Assembly (NCBI GenBank): GCA_037385045.1
Contig: JARRNJ010000019.1
Coordinates: 1-38,251 of the forward strand
DNA length: 38,251 bases
Direction: 5' to 3'
From: JARRNJ01 sp037385045
GTDB taxonomy: Bacteria > Pseudomonadota > Gammaproteobacteria > JASBUN01
Shown: piece after piece, positions 10,952 through 19,971 of the stretch
Layout: each line of letters starts with the position of its first letter
Numbering within the stretch: position 1 is the stretch's first letter
Program-made: the position numbers and the translations under genes
Notes under the pieces: model-generated
Told to the model about the DNA's origin: nothing
The model's input: only the letters and a program-made list of their open reading frames with translations
Database searches by the model: none

Positions 10952-11835
10952 AACCGGCGCGGGCCGCGGTCCTGGCCGGGCTGCTCAGACTGTTCGCCCT
11001 GCTGCCGCTGCCCGCCGCCCACGCCGTCGGCGCATTCCTGGGCTGGCTGTTCTGGCTGCTGCCCACCGAGGCGCGGCGGGTGACGCGCATCAACCTGTCC
11101 CTGTGCCTGCCGGAGCTGGAGCCGCGCCGGCGCGCCCGCCTGGCCCGGCGCAGCCTGATGGAAACCGGCAAGACCTTCACCGAGACCGGGGCGCTGTGGT
11201 TCTGGGCGCCGCAGCGGGTACTCGGCCTGGTGCGGGAAGTGGACGGGCTCGAGCACCTGGAGGCGGCCGAGCGCCAGGGCCGCGGCCTCATCGGCCTGAC
11301 CCCGCACCTGGGCGCCTGGGAGCTGACCAGCCTGTACTACGCCGCGCGCGGACCCATCACCTGCCTGTACCGGCCCCCGCGGCTGCCGGAACTGCACGAC
11401 CTGGTGCGCCAGGCCCGCGAACGCATGGGGCCGCAATTGGTACCCACCACCCCCAGCGGCATCAAGGCCCTGTACCGGGCCCTGGCCCGGCACCAGGCAG
11501 TGGGCATCCTGCCGGATCAGGACCCCGGGCGTCACGGCGGCGTGTTCGCGCCCTTCTTCGGCCGCCCGGCGGGGACCATGGTGCTGATTCCGCGCCTGGC
11601 GCACAAAACCGGCGCACCGGCGGTGTTTGTGTACGCCGAACGCCTGCCCCGGGGCCGCGGCTACCGGCTGGTGTTCCACCCGGCGCCGGCCGAGCTTGCC
11701 GCCGCGGACCCGGCGGTGGGCGCGGCGGCCCTCAACCGCGGCGTGGAAGCCTGCGTGCGCGCGCTGCCCGAGCAATACCAATGGAGCTACAAGCGGTTCA
11801 AATCCCGCCCCGCCGGCGAGCCGCCGCGCTATTGA
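10948..11835 (+). CDS. LpxL/HtrB-family lysophospholipid / lipid A acyltransferase
   Basis: A 295-residue membrane-anchored acyltransferase of the late lipid A family. A hydrophobic N-terminal helix (about 5-38) is followed by the catalytic HxxxxE motif PHLGAWE (His120, Glu125). The substrate-site stretch is LPDQDPGRHGGVFAPFFG, and the protein ends with the typical PEQYQWSYKRFKSRP. It should transfer an acyl chain from acyl-ACP to a Kdo-lipid A precursor at the inner face of the inner membrane. Which position or chain is not visible. It is coupled to the DUF2007 gene upstream and converges on a second family member, with the stop codons only about ten bases apart. Confidence 0.88.
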   Translation: MKPARAAVLAGLLRLFALLPLPAAHAVGAFLGWLFWLLPTEARRVTRINLSLCLPELEPRRRARLARRSLMETGKTFTETGALWFWAPQRVLGLVREVDGLEHLEAAERQGRGLIGLTPHLGAWELTSLYYAARGPITCLYRPPRLPELHDLVRQARERMGPQLVPTTPSGIKALYRALARHQAVGILPDQDPGRHGGVFAPFFGRPAGTMVLIPRLAHKTGAPAVFVYAERLPRGRGYRLVFHPAPAELAAADPAVGAAALNRGVEACVRALPEQYQWSYKRFKSRPAGEPPRY

Positions 11836-11844
11836 CCGGCTTTG

Positions 11845-12816
11845 TCAGTCGCCGCCGTAGAGCGACGGCTCGCCGGGCGGCCGGGTCTTGAACAGCTTCA
11901 TGGTCCACAGGTACTGTTCCGGTCGGCGGCGGATGGCCTGCTCCAGTTCCCGGTTCATGCGCAGCGCGTCCTGTTCGGCGGTAGCCGTGGGGAAGTCCTG
12001 CAGCGCCGGCGACAGCCGCAGCACGTAGCGGCCGTGCTCGGGCTCGTAGTAGGCGGCCGCGGGCACCACCGCCGCATGACAGGCCCGGGCCAACCGTCCC
12101 AACGTGGTCAGGGTGGCGGCGGGCACGCCGAAAAACGGCACGAAGGTGGAGGCCCGCTCGCCCAGATCCTCGTCGGGCAGGTAATAAAAGAAGGAACCGC
12201 CGCGCACGGCGCGCACCAGCGCCAGCATGCCGGAGCGGCGCGTGAACAGCCGCCCGCCGAAACGCAGCCGGCCGCGCAGCATCAGCCAGTTCACCAGCGG
12301 ATTGCTGGCTGGCTTGATCAGGCCCACCCCCGGGTAGCTCCGCGCCAGCGCGCTGGCACCGAAGTCCAGTGCCACCGAGTGGGGCATGAACAGGACCACC
12401 GGCCGCCCGGCCTCGAAATGCTCCCGGTAATGCTCTTCCCCCTCGATGCGCACCAGCCGCTGGAGGCGCCGGCGGCTGCCCCACCAGAGGATGGGATAAT
12501 CCAGCAGCGCCCGCAACTTGTAACGGAAGTGGAGCCGGATAAGCCGGCGCCGCTGTTGCGGCCCCAGCTCCGGGAAACACAGCTGCAGGTTCACCTCGGC
12601 GATGCGCCGGCGCTTGCCGCTGGCGCGGTAGGCCAGGGCGCCGAAGGGCACGGCGATGGCCGAGCGCACCCGCCACGGCAGCCAGGTGAGCAGCCACAAC
12701 AGGCCGGCGGCCGCCCACACGCCCCAATAACGGGGATGCAGCAGCGCCGCCGGCAGGCCCAGTGACTCCGGCCCGTAGTCTGTCTGCCGCCGGCTTGATG
12801 ACCGCTGTTCAGGCAT
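11845..12816 (-). CDS. LpxL/LpxM-family lipid A acyltransferase (second copy)
   Basis: 323 residues. N-terminal hydrophobic anchor (about 28-62), catalytic HxxxxD motif PHSVALD (His146, Asp151), LPDEDLGERASTFVPFFG, and the family tail RRPEQYLWTMKLFKTRPPGE. It differs clearly from the adjacent plus-strand copy, notably HxxxxD rather than HxxxxE, so it is not a recent duplicate. The two may add successive secondary acyl chains, but this is inference. It is the last gene of a three-gene minus-strand set (methyltransferase, TPR, acyltransferase) with gaps of 10 and 18 bp. Confidence 0.88.
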   Translation of the reverse strand: MPEQRSSSRRQTDYGPESLGLPAALLHPRYWGVWAAAGLLWLLTWLPWRVRSAIAVPFGALAYRASGKRRRIAEVNLQLCFPELGPQQRRRLIRLHFRYKLRALLDYPILWWGSRRRLQRLVRIEGEEHYREHFEAGRPVVLFMPHSVALDFGASALARSYPGVGLIKPASNPLVNWLMLRGRLRFGGRLFTRRSGMLALVRAVRGGSFFYYLPDEDLGERASTFVPFFGVPAATLTTLGRLARACHAAVVPAAAYYEPEHGRYVLRLSPALQDFPTATAEQDALRMNRELEQAIRRRPEQYLWTMKLFKTRPPGEPSLYGGD

Positions 12817-12834
12817 GTGGGGGGGCGGGGCCCG

Positions 12835-13158
12835 TTACTGCGGGCGCTGCTTCAGCAGCCGTTTGTGAAACACGCGCATTTCCTTCGCGGCCTGCCTGTC
12901 GCCTTTGCGTTCGGCCACCTCGATGCCGGCTTCGTAGGCCTGCAGCGCCTCGTCGCCGCGGCCGGCTGCGGCCAGCGCTTTGGCGTAGGCTTTCCAGGCG
13001 GCGGAATAGTCGGGGTCCTGGGCCAGCGCGCGTTCCAGGTGCTCCACGGCCCGCGCCGCATCGCCCTGCTGGAGGTAGGCGCTGCCCAGCGAGTAGCGCA
13101 GCAGGGCATTGTCCTGGCCCGCTGCGAGCATCTTTTCGAAATTCTCGATGATCGACAT
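12835..13158 (-). CDS. Small TPR-repeat protein
   Basis: 107 residues made almost wholly of about two and a half tetratricopeptide repeats: ALLRYSLGSAYLQQGDAARA, then a second unit around YSAAWKAYAKALAAAGRGDEA and a partial third. No signal peptide is seen, so it is likely a cytosolic scaffold or adaptor. The ATG at 13156-13158 (MSIIENFEKML) is preferred over one eight codons earlier. Partners are unknown. Confidence 0.82.
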   Translation of the reverse strand: MSIIENFEKMLAAGQDNALLRYSLGSAYLQQGDAARAVEHLERALAQDPDYSAAWKAYAKALAAAGRGDEALQAYEAGIEVAERKGDRQAAKEMRVFHKRLLKQRPQ

Positions 13159-13168
13159 GGCGCTCAGG

Positions 13169-13765
13169 TCAAGGCTCGGCACGGGGGCGGGGCAGACGCC
13201 GGGCGATCAGCAACGCCTCGTTGCGAAAGCCCCGCTCCAGATCGCCGATGCGCCCCTCCTCGCGGTAGGCCACCAGGCTCAGGCCGGCGAACAACCGCAG
13301 CAGCTCGTTTTCACCCAGGCGGAATTCGGCCCGGGAGGGGCCGGTATCCTGGACCCGGGCCCGGGTAAAGGTCTGGTAGAACAGCAGCCCGCCGGGGCGC
13401 AGCGCCGCCATCAGCGCCGGCGCCAGTTCCCGATCGAGGAAATGGCTGACGACAATGACGTCGAAGGTCTCCGGCTGCGGCGGCTCGCGCTGTACGTCGC
13501 GCACCTCGGCCTCCACGGTCAGGCCGCGCGCCCGCGCCACACCCTGCAGCCGCTCCACCGCCACCGGCGACAGGTCCCAGGCCCGGGTCCGCAGGCCGCG
13601 CTCGGCCAGCAGCAGCGCGTTGGCCCCCAGCCCGCACGCCAAGTCCAGCGCCCGCCCCGAAGCCGGCAGCAAGTGCACATTGTCCGCCAACACCGCGGCC
13701 GCCCCGGGCAGGCCTTCGGCCTCACGGTAACGGGAGTCCCATTTGTCGCGCAGATCGGTGCTCAT
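13169..13765 (-). CDS. Class I SAM-dependent methyltransferase (TehB-like)
   Basis: A 198-residue soluble methyltransferase. SAM motif I is LDLACGLGANALLLAERG, followed by the acidic strand end AWDLSPVAVERL, DVIVVSHFLDRE, and the motif LRPGGLLFYQTF. The beginning MSTDLRDKWDSRY resembles TehB-like and thiopurine-type methyltransferases. The substrate is unknown; tellurite or another small toxic molecule is possible but not supported by anything nearby. It heads the three-gene operon. Confidence 0.82.
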   Translation of the reverse strand: MSTDLRDKWDSRYREAEGLPGAAAVLADNVHLLPASGRALDLACGLGANALLLAERGLRTRAWDLSPVAVERLQGVARARGLTVEAEVRDVQREPPQPETFDVIVVSHFLDRELAPALMAALRPGGLLFYQTFTRARVQDTGPSRAEFRLGENELLRLFAGLSLVAYREEGRIGDLERGFRNEALLIARRLPRPRAEP

Positions 13766-13832
13766 GGACGGAGATTGTGTTGGATTTCGTGGTTCAACGC
13801 AAAAGCCGGGCGGTTGGGCGGCGGGTCAAAAT

Positions 13833-14052
13833 CCAGCGCAGAGACGCGGAGACGCAAAGGACGCAAAGAGGCTTGATTGCTGCGCGGCATGCGTCACACA
13901 CGCGTGTGAGGTGGGCGCCCGGTAGTGCACAGTTTTCCGTGCGCCCCATCCCGAATGCGTTAGCGCTTATCCGCGCACTGTGGTCTGTGCACAACCACCG
14001 ACGCCGCAATCATCAACTCCGCGGCCTTTGCGTCTCCGCGTCTCTGCGCTGG
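13833..14052. repeat. MITE-like element with perfect 28-bp inverted ends
   Basis: The left arm (13833-13860) and right arm (14025-14052) are exact reverse complements over 28 bp, built on AGAGACGCGGAGACGCAAAG. Inside them a second perfect pair, GTGCACAG (13925-13932) / CTGTGCAC (13985-13992), is nested. The element fills the space between the methyltransferase and trkH genes and has no coding capacity. No target-site duplication is obvious at its edges. It could fold as a long cruciform or RNA hairpin. Confidence 0.7.
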
Positions 14053-14064
14053 GTGTTCATCGAG

Positions 14065-15510
14065 TTACCCCCGCCAGAACCGCGGCGACAGCAGCACCAG
14101 CAGGGTGAAGACTTCCAGGCGCCCCAGCAGCATGGTCATCACCAGCAGCCATTTGGCCACCGGGTTGATGGTGACGAAGTTGCTGGTCACCCGCCCCAGT
14201 CCCGGGCCGAGGTTGTTGATGCAGGTGGTGACCGCGGAGAATGCGGTGACGTGGTCGACGCCGGTGGCCATCACCGTCAGCATGATGAGGCTGAACGCGG
14301 CCACGTAGGTGGAGAAGAAACCCCATACCGCGTCCAGCACCCGGTCCGGGATCACCCGCCCGCCCAGCTTCAGGGGCTGCACGCGGCTCGGGTGCACCAG
14401 GCCGTCGATGTCGCGCTTGGCCTGCTTGCTGATGATCAGCATCCGGATCACCTTCATGCCGCCGGCGGTGGAGCCGGCGCAGCCGCCCATGAAGCTCGAC
14501 AGCATCAGCAGCACCGGCACGAACAGCGGCCAGACCGAGAAGTTGTCGGTGGTGAAGCCGGTGCTGGTGATCACCGAAGCCACCTGGAAGAAGCTGTAGC
14601 GGAAGGCCTCGAACGGCGTGCTGTAGCGGCCCTTGAACAACAGCATGCAGGCGATGACCAGGGTCAGGGCCAGCACCACCAGCAGGAACGTGCGCACCTC
14701 CGGGTCGCGCCAGTAGGACCCCGGCGCCCGCCCGCGCAGCACCAGAAAGTGGACGCTGAAGTTGATGCCGCCGGCCAGCATGAACACCGGGGCGATCAAG
14801 TCGATGGCGGGGCTGTTAAAGTAGCCCATGCTGGCGTCGTGGGTGGAAAAGCCGCCGGTGGACAGGGTGGTGAAACTGTGGGCCACGGCGTCGAACCAGC
14901 TCATGCCGGCGAGCCAGAACGACAGCGCGCACAGCGCCGTGAGTCCCACGTAGATGCCCCACAGCGCCCGCGCCGACTGGCTGATGCGCGGCGTGATCTT
15001 TTCATCCTTCATGGGCCCCGGCGTTTCGGCGCGGTAGAGCTGCATGCCGCCGACGCCGAGCATGGGCAGGATCGCCACCGCCAGCACCACCACCCCCATA
15101 CCGCCCAGCCACTGCAGCTCGGCGCGGTAGAACAGCACCGACTTCGGCAGGTCGTCGAGCCCGACGATGACCGTGGCGCCGGTGGTGGTGAATGCCGACA
15201 CCGCCTCGAACGCCGAATCGGTGAAGGTCAGGTGGGGACCGAACATGAACGGCAGGCCGCTGAGCAGCCCCAGGGCGACCCAGAACAACGCCACGATCAC
15301 GAACACCTCGCGCCCGCGCAGGTCCGCCCGCACCGAGCGCACCGGCAGCCACAGCAGCAGGCCGGTGATCAGAAACACCGCCATGCTGACGGTGAAGTGA
15401 AACAGCTCGCCGTCCCGGTACCAGATGGAAATCAGGCTGGGCGGGATCAGCGCCAGGGTGAACAGCACCAGGAACAGGCCCAGCACGCGCTGGATCACCG
15501 CTACGCGCAT
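14065..15510 (-). CDS. trkH: Trk potassium uptake channel subunit TrkH (copy 1)
   Basis: A 481-residue inner-membrane potassium channel subunit with the fourfold M1-P-M2 architecture. The pore-loop filter segments are TTTGATV (Gly111), STGGFST (about 218-223), TSTGFTT (Gly318) and NNLGPGL near the C-terminus. The cytosolic gating loop MGGCAGSTAGGMKVIRM is intact. It needs the regulatory ring of TrkA, encoded upstream. It is the distal of two tandem trkH genes, 57 bp after the other, with a GGGAG ribosome site. It differs from copy 2 in the second and third filters (STGG and STGF against SIGG and TTGF) and in the extracytoplasmic loops. Confidence 0.93.
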   Translation of the reverse strand: MRVAVIQRVLGLFLVLFTLALIPPSLISIWYRDGELFHFTVSMAVFLITGLLLWLPVRSVRADLRGREVFVIVALFWVALGLLSGLPFMFGPHLTFTDSAFEAVSAFTTTGATVIVGLDDLPKSVLFYRAELQWLGGMGVVVLAVAILPMLGVGGMQLYRAETPGPMKDEKITPRISQSARALWGIYVGLTALCALSFWLAGMSWFDAVAHSFTTLSTGGFSTHDASMGYFNSPAIDLIAPVFMLAGGINFSVHFLVLRGRAPGSYWRDPEVRTFLLVVLALTLVIACMLLFKGRYSTPFEAFRYSFFQVASVITSTGFTTDNFSVWPLFVPVLLMLSSFMGGCAGSTAGGMKVIRMLIISKQAKRDIDGLVHPSRVQPLKLGGRVIPDRVLDAVWGFFSTYVAAFSLIMLTVMATGVDHVTAFSAVTTCINNLGPGLGRVTSNFVTINPVAKWLLVMTMLLGRLEVFTLLVLLSPRFWRG

Positions 15511-15567
15511 CCGCCGCTCCCGGATATTGGCCGTCTTGTGCTCGCGCGCGGTTTCACCATTTCCCCG

Positions 15568-17019
15568 TCAGCGCCGCCAGAACGTGCGGCTGAACAGCAC
15601 CAGCAGGGTGAAAATTTCCAGGCGCCCGAGCAGCATCCCGAAGCACAACACCCATTTGGCTACATCGCTGAGCCCCGCGTAGTGGGCGCCCACCGAGCCC
15701 AGGCCCGGGCCCAGGTTGTTCATGCAGGCGGCCACCGCCGAGAAGGCGCTGATCTGGTCGAGGCCGGTGGCCATGAGGATCAGCAGCATGATGCTGAAGG
15801 TGGCGACGTAGGCGGCGAAGAAACCCCACACGGCGTCGACCACCCGCGGCGAGGTGGCCTTGCCGCCCACCTTGATGGGGAAATGGGCGCTGGGATGAAT
15901 CAGGCGGTTGATCTCGCGCATGCCCTGCTTGATCAGCAGCAGGAAGCGGATCACTTTCATGCCGCCGCCGGTGGAGCCGGCGCAGCCGCCGATGAAGCTG
16001 ATGAACAGCAGCATCACCGGCAGGAACCCGGGCCAGTTGAAATAATCGGTGGTGGTGAAGCCGGTGGTGGTGCCGATGGACACCGCCTGGAAAATGCCGT
16101 GGTGGATGGCGCTGCCCACCTGCGGAATGGCACCGGAAAAATACAGGTAAGTGGCCGATACCACCGCCGCCACCGTGAGGATGTAAAGATACGCGCGCAC
16201 CTCGGCGTCGAGCAGGTAGGGGCGCAGGCTGAGGCGGCGCCAGGCGGTGAAGTGCAGCGCGAAGTTCATGCCCGAGAGGAGCATGAACACCACCGCCACC
16301 AGCTCGATACCCGGGCTGTTGAAATAGCCCATGCTGGCGTCGTGGGTGGAGAAGCCGCCGATGGACACGGTGGAAAAGCTGTGGGCGACGGCGTCGAACG
16401 GCCCCATGCCCGCCAGCCAGTAGCCCAGGGCGCAGAGCACCGTCAGCCCCAGGTAGATGTACCAAAGCGCCTTGGCCGTTTCGGTGATGCGTGGCGTGAG
16501 CTTGGTGTCCTTCATCGGGCCCGGCGTCTCGGCCCGGTACAGCTGCATGCCGCCGACGCCCAGCATGGGCAGCACCGCCACCGCCAGCACGATGATGCCG
16601 AGGCCGCCCAGCCATTCGAGTTCCTGGCGGTAGAACAGGATGGCATGGGGCAGGTGGTCGATGTGGGTCAGCACCGTGGCGCCGGTGGTGGTCAGCCCCG
16701 AGAAGGATTCGAACACCGCGTCGGTCACCGAAATGGCCGGCTCAGTGGACAACAGGAACGGCACCGCGCCGGTCAACCCCAGCACCACCCAGAACAGCAC
16801 CACGATCATGAAGCCGTCGCGCAGGCGCAGCTCGCGGCGCCGGTGGCGCACCGGCAGCCAGGCAAGGACACCCGCCAACAGGATCCAGCCGAAGCCGTGC
16901 AGGAACGGGTACAGGTCGCCGTCGCCGTACCACCAGCCCACCGCCGCCGGCGGCAGCATGGTGAAGCTGAACAGCGTCAGGAAAATGCCGAGAACCCGTT
17001 GGATGACGATCAGTTGCAT
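15568..17019 (-). CDS. trkH: Trk potassium uptake channel subunit TrkH (copy 2)
   Basis: 483 residues with the same organisation as its downstream neighbour: filter segments TTTGATV, SIGGFST, TTTGFTT and NNLGPGL, and gating loop GGCAGSTGGGMKVIRF. The two proteins share long near-identical blocks (for example LPMLGVGGMQLYRAETPGPMKD) but differ in the first 90 residues and around the filters. This indicates an older duplication, with possible divergence in affinity or ion preference. It lies between trkA and the other trkH on the same strand. Confidence 0.93.
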   Translation of the reverse strand: MQLIVIQRVLGIFLTLFSFTMLPPAAVGWWYGDGDLYPFLHGFGWILLAGVLAWLPVRHRRRELRLRDGFMIVVLFWVVLGLTGAVPFLLSTEPAISVTDAVFESFSGLTTTGATVLTHIDHLPHAILFYRQELEWLGGLGIIVLAVAVLPMLGVGGMQLYRAETPGPMKDTKLTPRITETAKALWYIYLGLTVLCALGYWLAGMGPFDAVAHSFSTVSIGGFSTHDASMGYFNSPGIELVAVVFMLLSGMNFALHFTAWRRLSLRPYLLDAEVRAYLYILTVAAVVSATYLYFSGAIPQVGSAIHHGIFQAVSIGTTTGFTTTDYFNWPGFLPVMLLFISFIGGCAGSTGGGMKVIRFLLLIKQGMREINRLIHPSAHFPIKVGGKATSPRVVDAVWGFFAAYVATFSIMLLILMATGLDQISAFSAVAACMNNLGPGLGSVGAHYAGLSDVAKWVLCFGMLLGRLEIFTLLVLFSRTFWRR

Positions 17020-17027
17020 GAGGGGCA

Positions 17028-17151
17028 GGGCAAAGAGGAAAGGGAAAAGAGAAAAGACAAGAACGACACAGCCTGCATACCGCCGCCCGCTTGATCAGCT
17101 CCCCCCATCGGCGCCCCCTTTGCTCTTTCGTCTTTTCCCTTTGCCCTTCCC
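17028..17151. repeat. Purine-rich imperfect inverted repeat between trkA and trkH
   Basis: The 132 bp between trkA and trkH contain AGGGCAAAG-type purine tracts near 17028-17066 and their complements (CTCTTTCGTCTTTTCCCTTT and onward) near 17120-17152. Together they form a long imperfect hairpin. A similar sequence (GAGAAAAGAGCAAAGG) occurs after hemF. It could be a processing or attenuation site within the operon, or a dispersed repeat. Confidence 0.4.
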
Positions 17152-18525
17152 TCAAATAAACGTCACGCCGACCTGGAACAGCTTTTCCACGTCGCCGATG
17201 CGTTTCTTGTCGGTAAGGAACAGGATCACGTGGTCTTCGGGCTCGATCGCGGTGTCGTGGTGGGCGATGATGACCTCGTCGCCCCGCACCACGGCGCCGA
17301 TGGTGGTGCCCGGGGGCAGCTTGATTTCCTCCACCATCCGCCCCACCACCTTGGAATTGCGGCTGTCGCCGTGGGCCACCGCCTCGATGGCCTCGGCCGC
17401 ACCGCGGCGCAGGGAGTGCACCACCACCACGTCGCCGCGGCGCACGTGGGTGAGCAGGCTGCCAATGGTGGCCTGCTGCGGCGAGATGGCGATATCGATA
17501 ATGCCGCTTTCCACCAGATCCACATAGGAGGCGCGGTTGATCAGCGACATCACCTTGCGCGCCCCCAGGCGCTTGGCCAGCATGGACGAAAGGATGTTGG
17601 CCTCGTCGTCGTTGGTCAGGGCGCAGAACACGTCGGTGTTTTCGATGTTCTCTTCCAGCAGCAGCTCCTCGTCGGCGGCGTCACCCAGCAGCACGATGGA
17701 CTTGTCCAGCTCTTCGGAGATTGCGCGGGTGCGATCGGCATCGCGCTCGATGATCTTGACCTGGAACCGCCCTTCCAGGGCGCCCGCCAGCCGCTTGCCG
17801 ATATTGCCGCCGCCGGCCAGGATGATGCGCTTGTTGCTCTTGTCGAGCTTGCGCAGCTCGCTCATCACCGCGCGGATGTGCTCGGTGGCGGCGATGAAGA
17901 ACACTTCGTCGTCCGCCTCGATGACGGTGTTGCCTTCGGGAATCATCGGCCGGCCGCGGCGGAAGATCGCCGCCACCCGCGCCTCGGCGGTGGGCATGTG
18001 CTCGCGCAGCGTGCGCAGCTCGTGGCCCACCAGGGGGCCGCCGTAGTAGGCCTTGACCGCCACCAGCCGCACCCGTCCGCCGGCGAAGTCGAGCACCTGC
18101 AGCGCACCGGGCTGCTCGATCAGGCGCTGGATGTAATCGCACACCAGCTGTTCTGGGCTGATGATGACATCGATGGGAAACGCTTCCTGGGTGAACAGCT
18201 TGGGGTGGGTGAGATACTCCAGCGCCCGCACCCGCGCGATCTTGGTGGGTGTATTGAACAACGTGTAGGCCACTTGGCAGGCGACCATGTTGGTCTCGTC
18301 GCTGTTGGTCACGGCGATGACCATGTCGGCGTCCTCGGCCCCGGCGCGCGTCAGCACGTCGGGGTAGGACGCCAGACCGGCGACGGTGCGCAGGTCGAGC
18401 CGGTCCTGCAGATCCTGCAGCACCTTGGTGTTGGTGTCGACAACGGTAATGTCGTTGGCCTCGCCTGTCAGGCTGTGGGCCACCGACGAACCCACCTGGC
18501 CTGCTCCGAGGATGATGATCTTCAT
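17152..18525 (-). CDS. trkA: Trk system potassium uptake regulator TrkA
   Basis: A 457-residue cytosolic NAD(H)-binding gating subunit for TrkH. Two tandem RCK (TrkA_N plus TrkA_C) units are visible. The first begins with the Rossmann motif MKIIILGAGQVGSSVA; the second has RIILAGGGNIGKRLAGAL near residue 233. Its length matches E. coli TrkA. Start ATG 18523-18525 has a GGGGAAG ribosome site. It lies between ntrX and trkH2, so potassium uptake is physically linked to the two-component pair, an arrangement also known from alphaproteobacterial ntrYX-trkA clusters. Confidence 0.96.
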   Translation of the reverse strand: MKIIILGAGQVGSSVAHSLTGEANDITVVDTNTKVLQDLQDRLDLRTVAGLASYPDVLTRAGAEDADMVIAVTNSDETNMVACQVAYTLFNTPTKIARVRALEYLTHPKLFTQEAFPIDVIISPEQLVCDYIQRLIEQPGALQVLDFAGGRVRLVAVKAYYGGPLVGHELRTLREHMPTAEARVAAIFRRGRPMIPEGNTVIEADDEVFFIAATEHIRAVMSELRKLDKSNKRIILAGGGNIGKRLAGALEGRFQVKIIERDADRTRAISEELDKSIVLLGDAADEELLLEENIENTDVFCALTNDDEANILSSMLAKRLGARKVMSLINRASYVDLVESGIIDIAISPQQATIGSLLTHVRRGDVVVVHSLRRGAAEAIEAVAHGDSRNSKVVGRMVEEIKLPPGTTIGAVVRGDEVIIAHHDTAIEPEDHVILFLTDKKRIGDVEKLFQVGVTFI

Positions 18526-18590
18526 ACACTTCCCCTTCGGCCCGCCGGCGCCGCCTCGCGCGTCCCCGGCATGGGCCCGGCTTGCTGCGC

Positions 18591-19958
<1,368 letters not shown>

Positions 19959-19971
19959 GGTTCGCGTCCTT

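Noticed and set aside
13777..17094. An 1105-codon open frame on the plus strand, rich in His and Gln
   Set aside because: It lies exactly antisense to the two trkH genes. The composition (HQ, AEQH strings) is what high-GC codon use yields on the opposite strand, with no domain.
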